Assembly (NCBI GenBank): GCA_003554945.1
Contig: PWHN01000101.1
Location: 1 to 13,676 of the forward strand
Length of the DNA: 13,676 bases
DNA from: a bacterium
GTDB lineage: Bacteria; T1Sed10-126
Direction of reading: 5' to 3'
A program made the position numbers and the translations under genes. This document shows, piece after piece, positions 13,532 through 13,676 of this stretch; the first letter of the stretch is position 1, and every line of letters begins with the position of its first letter. The notes beneath the pieces are model-generated. The model did no database searches. It saw nothing but the letters and a program-made list of their open reading frames with translations, and was not told the origin of the DNA.

Positions 13532-13676
13532 TTCGCCCGTAGGGGCGCATTCAAGCGAAGCCGGAATTTTGATTCAAAACCATTATACGGCTTTAAAACA
13601 TTGGTTTCAATGCTATACACAATAATTAATCATCTCGATTGAAGGCGCGGTTAACCGAGCACTCAAGCTGTTGCCA

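Larger units (their letters stand above)
12993..13676. other. Gene-free, repeat-rich region
   Basis: I see no credible gene on either strand in about 680 bp up to the window end. It holds at least four kinds of repeat: GGTAATCGG phrases, a CGATGGGG tandem, GGATT-hairpins with the A-B-C composite, and a 13-bp inverted repeat at 13501-13531. The rest (about 13532-13676) includes CGTAGGGGCGCATTC, another phrase I recall as dispersed, and otherwise nothing recognised. Confidence 0.6.

Overview
The window reads as a stretch of chromosome from a diderm bacterium. Every credible gene lies on the minus strand, so transcription runs from high to low coordinates. Evidence for an outer membrane is two proteins ending in the aromatic residue typical of beta-barrels, three lipoproteins with clear lipoboxes, and an OmpA-like cell-wall-binding domain. 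The exported proteins are very rich in Asp and Glu, with runs such as EEEEDEED, while the cytoplasmic enzymes are much less so. This suggests a salt-adapted organism, but that is inference and I cannot name the genus.

Left part (1-2314), housekeeping: the N-terminal third of biotin synthase (bioB, cut by the window edge), a single-domain PilZ protein 45 bp upstream of it, and adenosine deaminase. The 483 bp between PilZ and adenosine deaminase hold an extended -10 promoter candidate and three hairpin repeats.

Middle (2486-4193): two lipoprotein genes overlapping by ATGA, a coiled-coil lipoprotein ending in an OmpA-like domain followed by a small CC0125/CC1285-type lipoprotein, behind a recognisable promoter. 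A decayed coding remnant and a palindrome separate them from the next block.

Right part (4615-12959): five exported-protein genes in a row. In transcription order they are a lipoprotein, a large outer-membrane barrel, a FecR-domain protein with Ig-like modules, a small outer-membrane protein, and a beta-propeller/leucine-rich-repeat protein. The lipoprotein and the FecR protein carry what looks like the same NTF2-like domain. A promoter candidate (TTGCAA, 17 nt, TATACT) lies ahead of the first gene, with one palindrome over its -10 and another just upstream of its -35. This is the best candidate for an undescribed envelope system; its function is unknown.

Dispersed repeats fill the gaps (989-1129, 6836-6917, 10376-10546, 12183-12203, 13111-13531). 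The main family is a hairpin with fixed flanks (GGATT...AATGAC) and stems that change on both arms together. Repeats also form the first ~90 and ~36 codons of the two barrel genes, ahead of their signal peptides. Positions 12993-13676 hold only repeats and no gene that I can support. I saw no rRNA, tRNA, CRISPR array or transposase.
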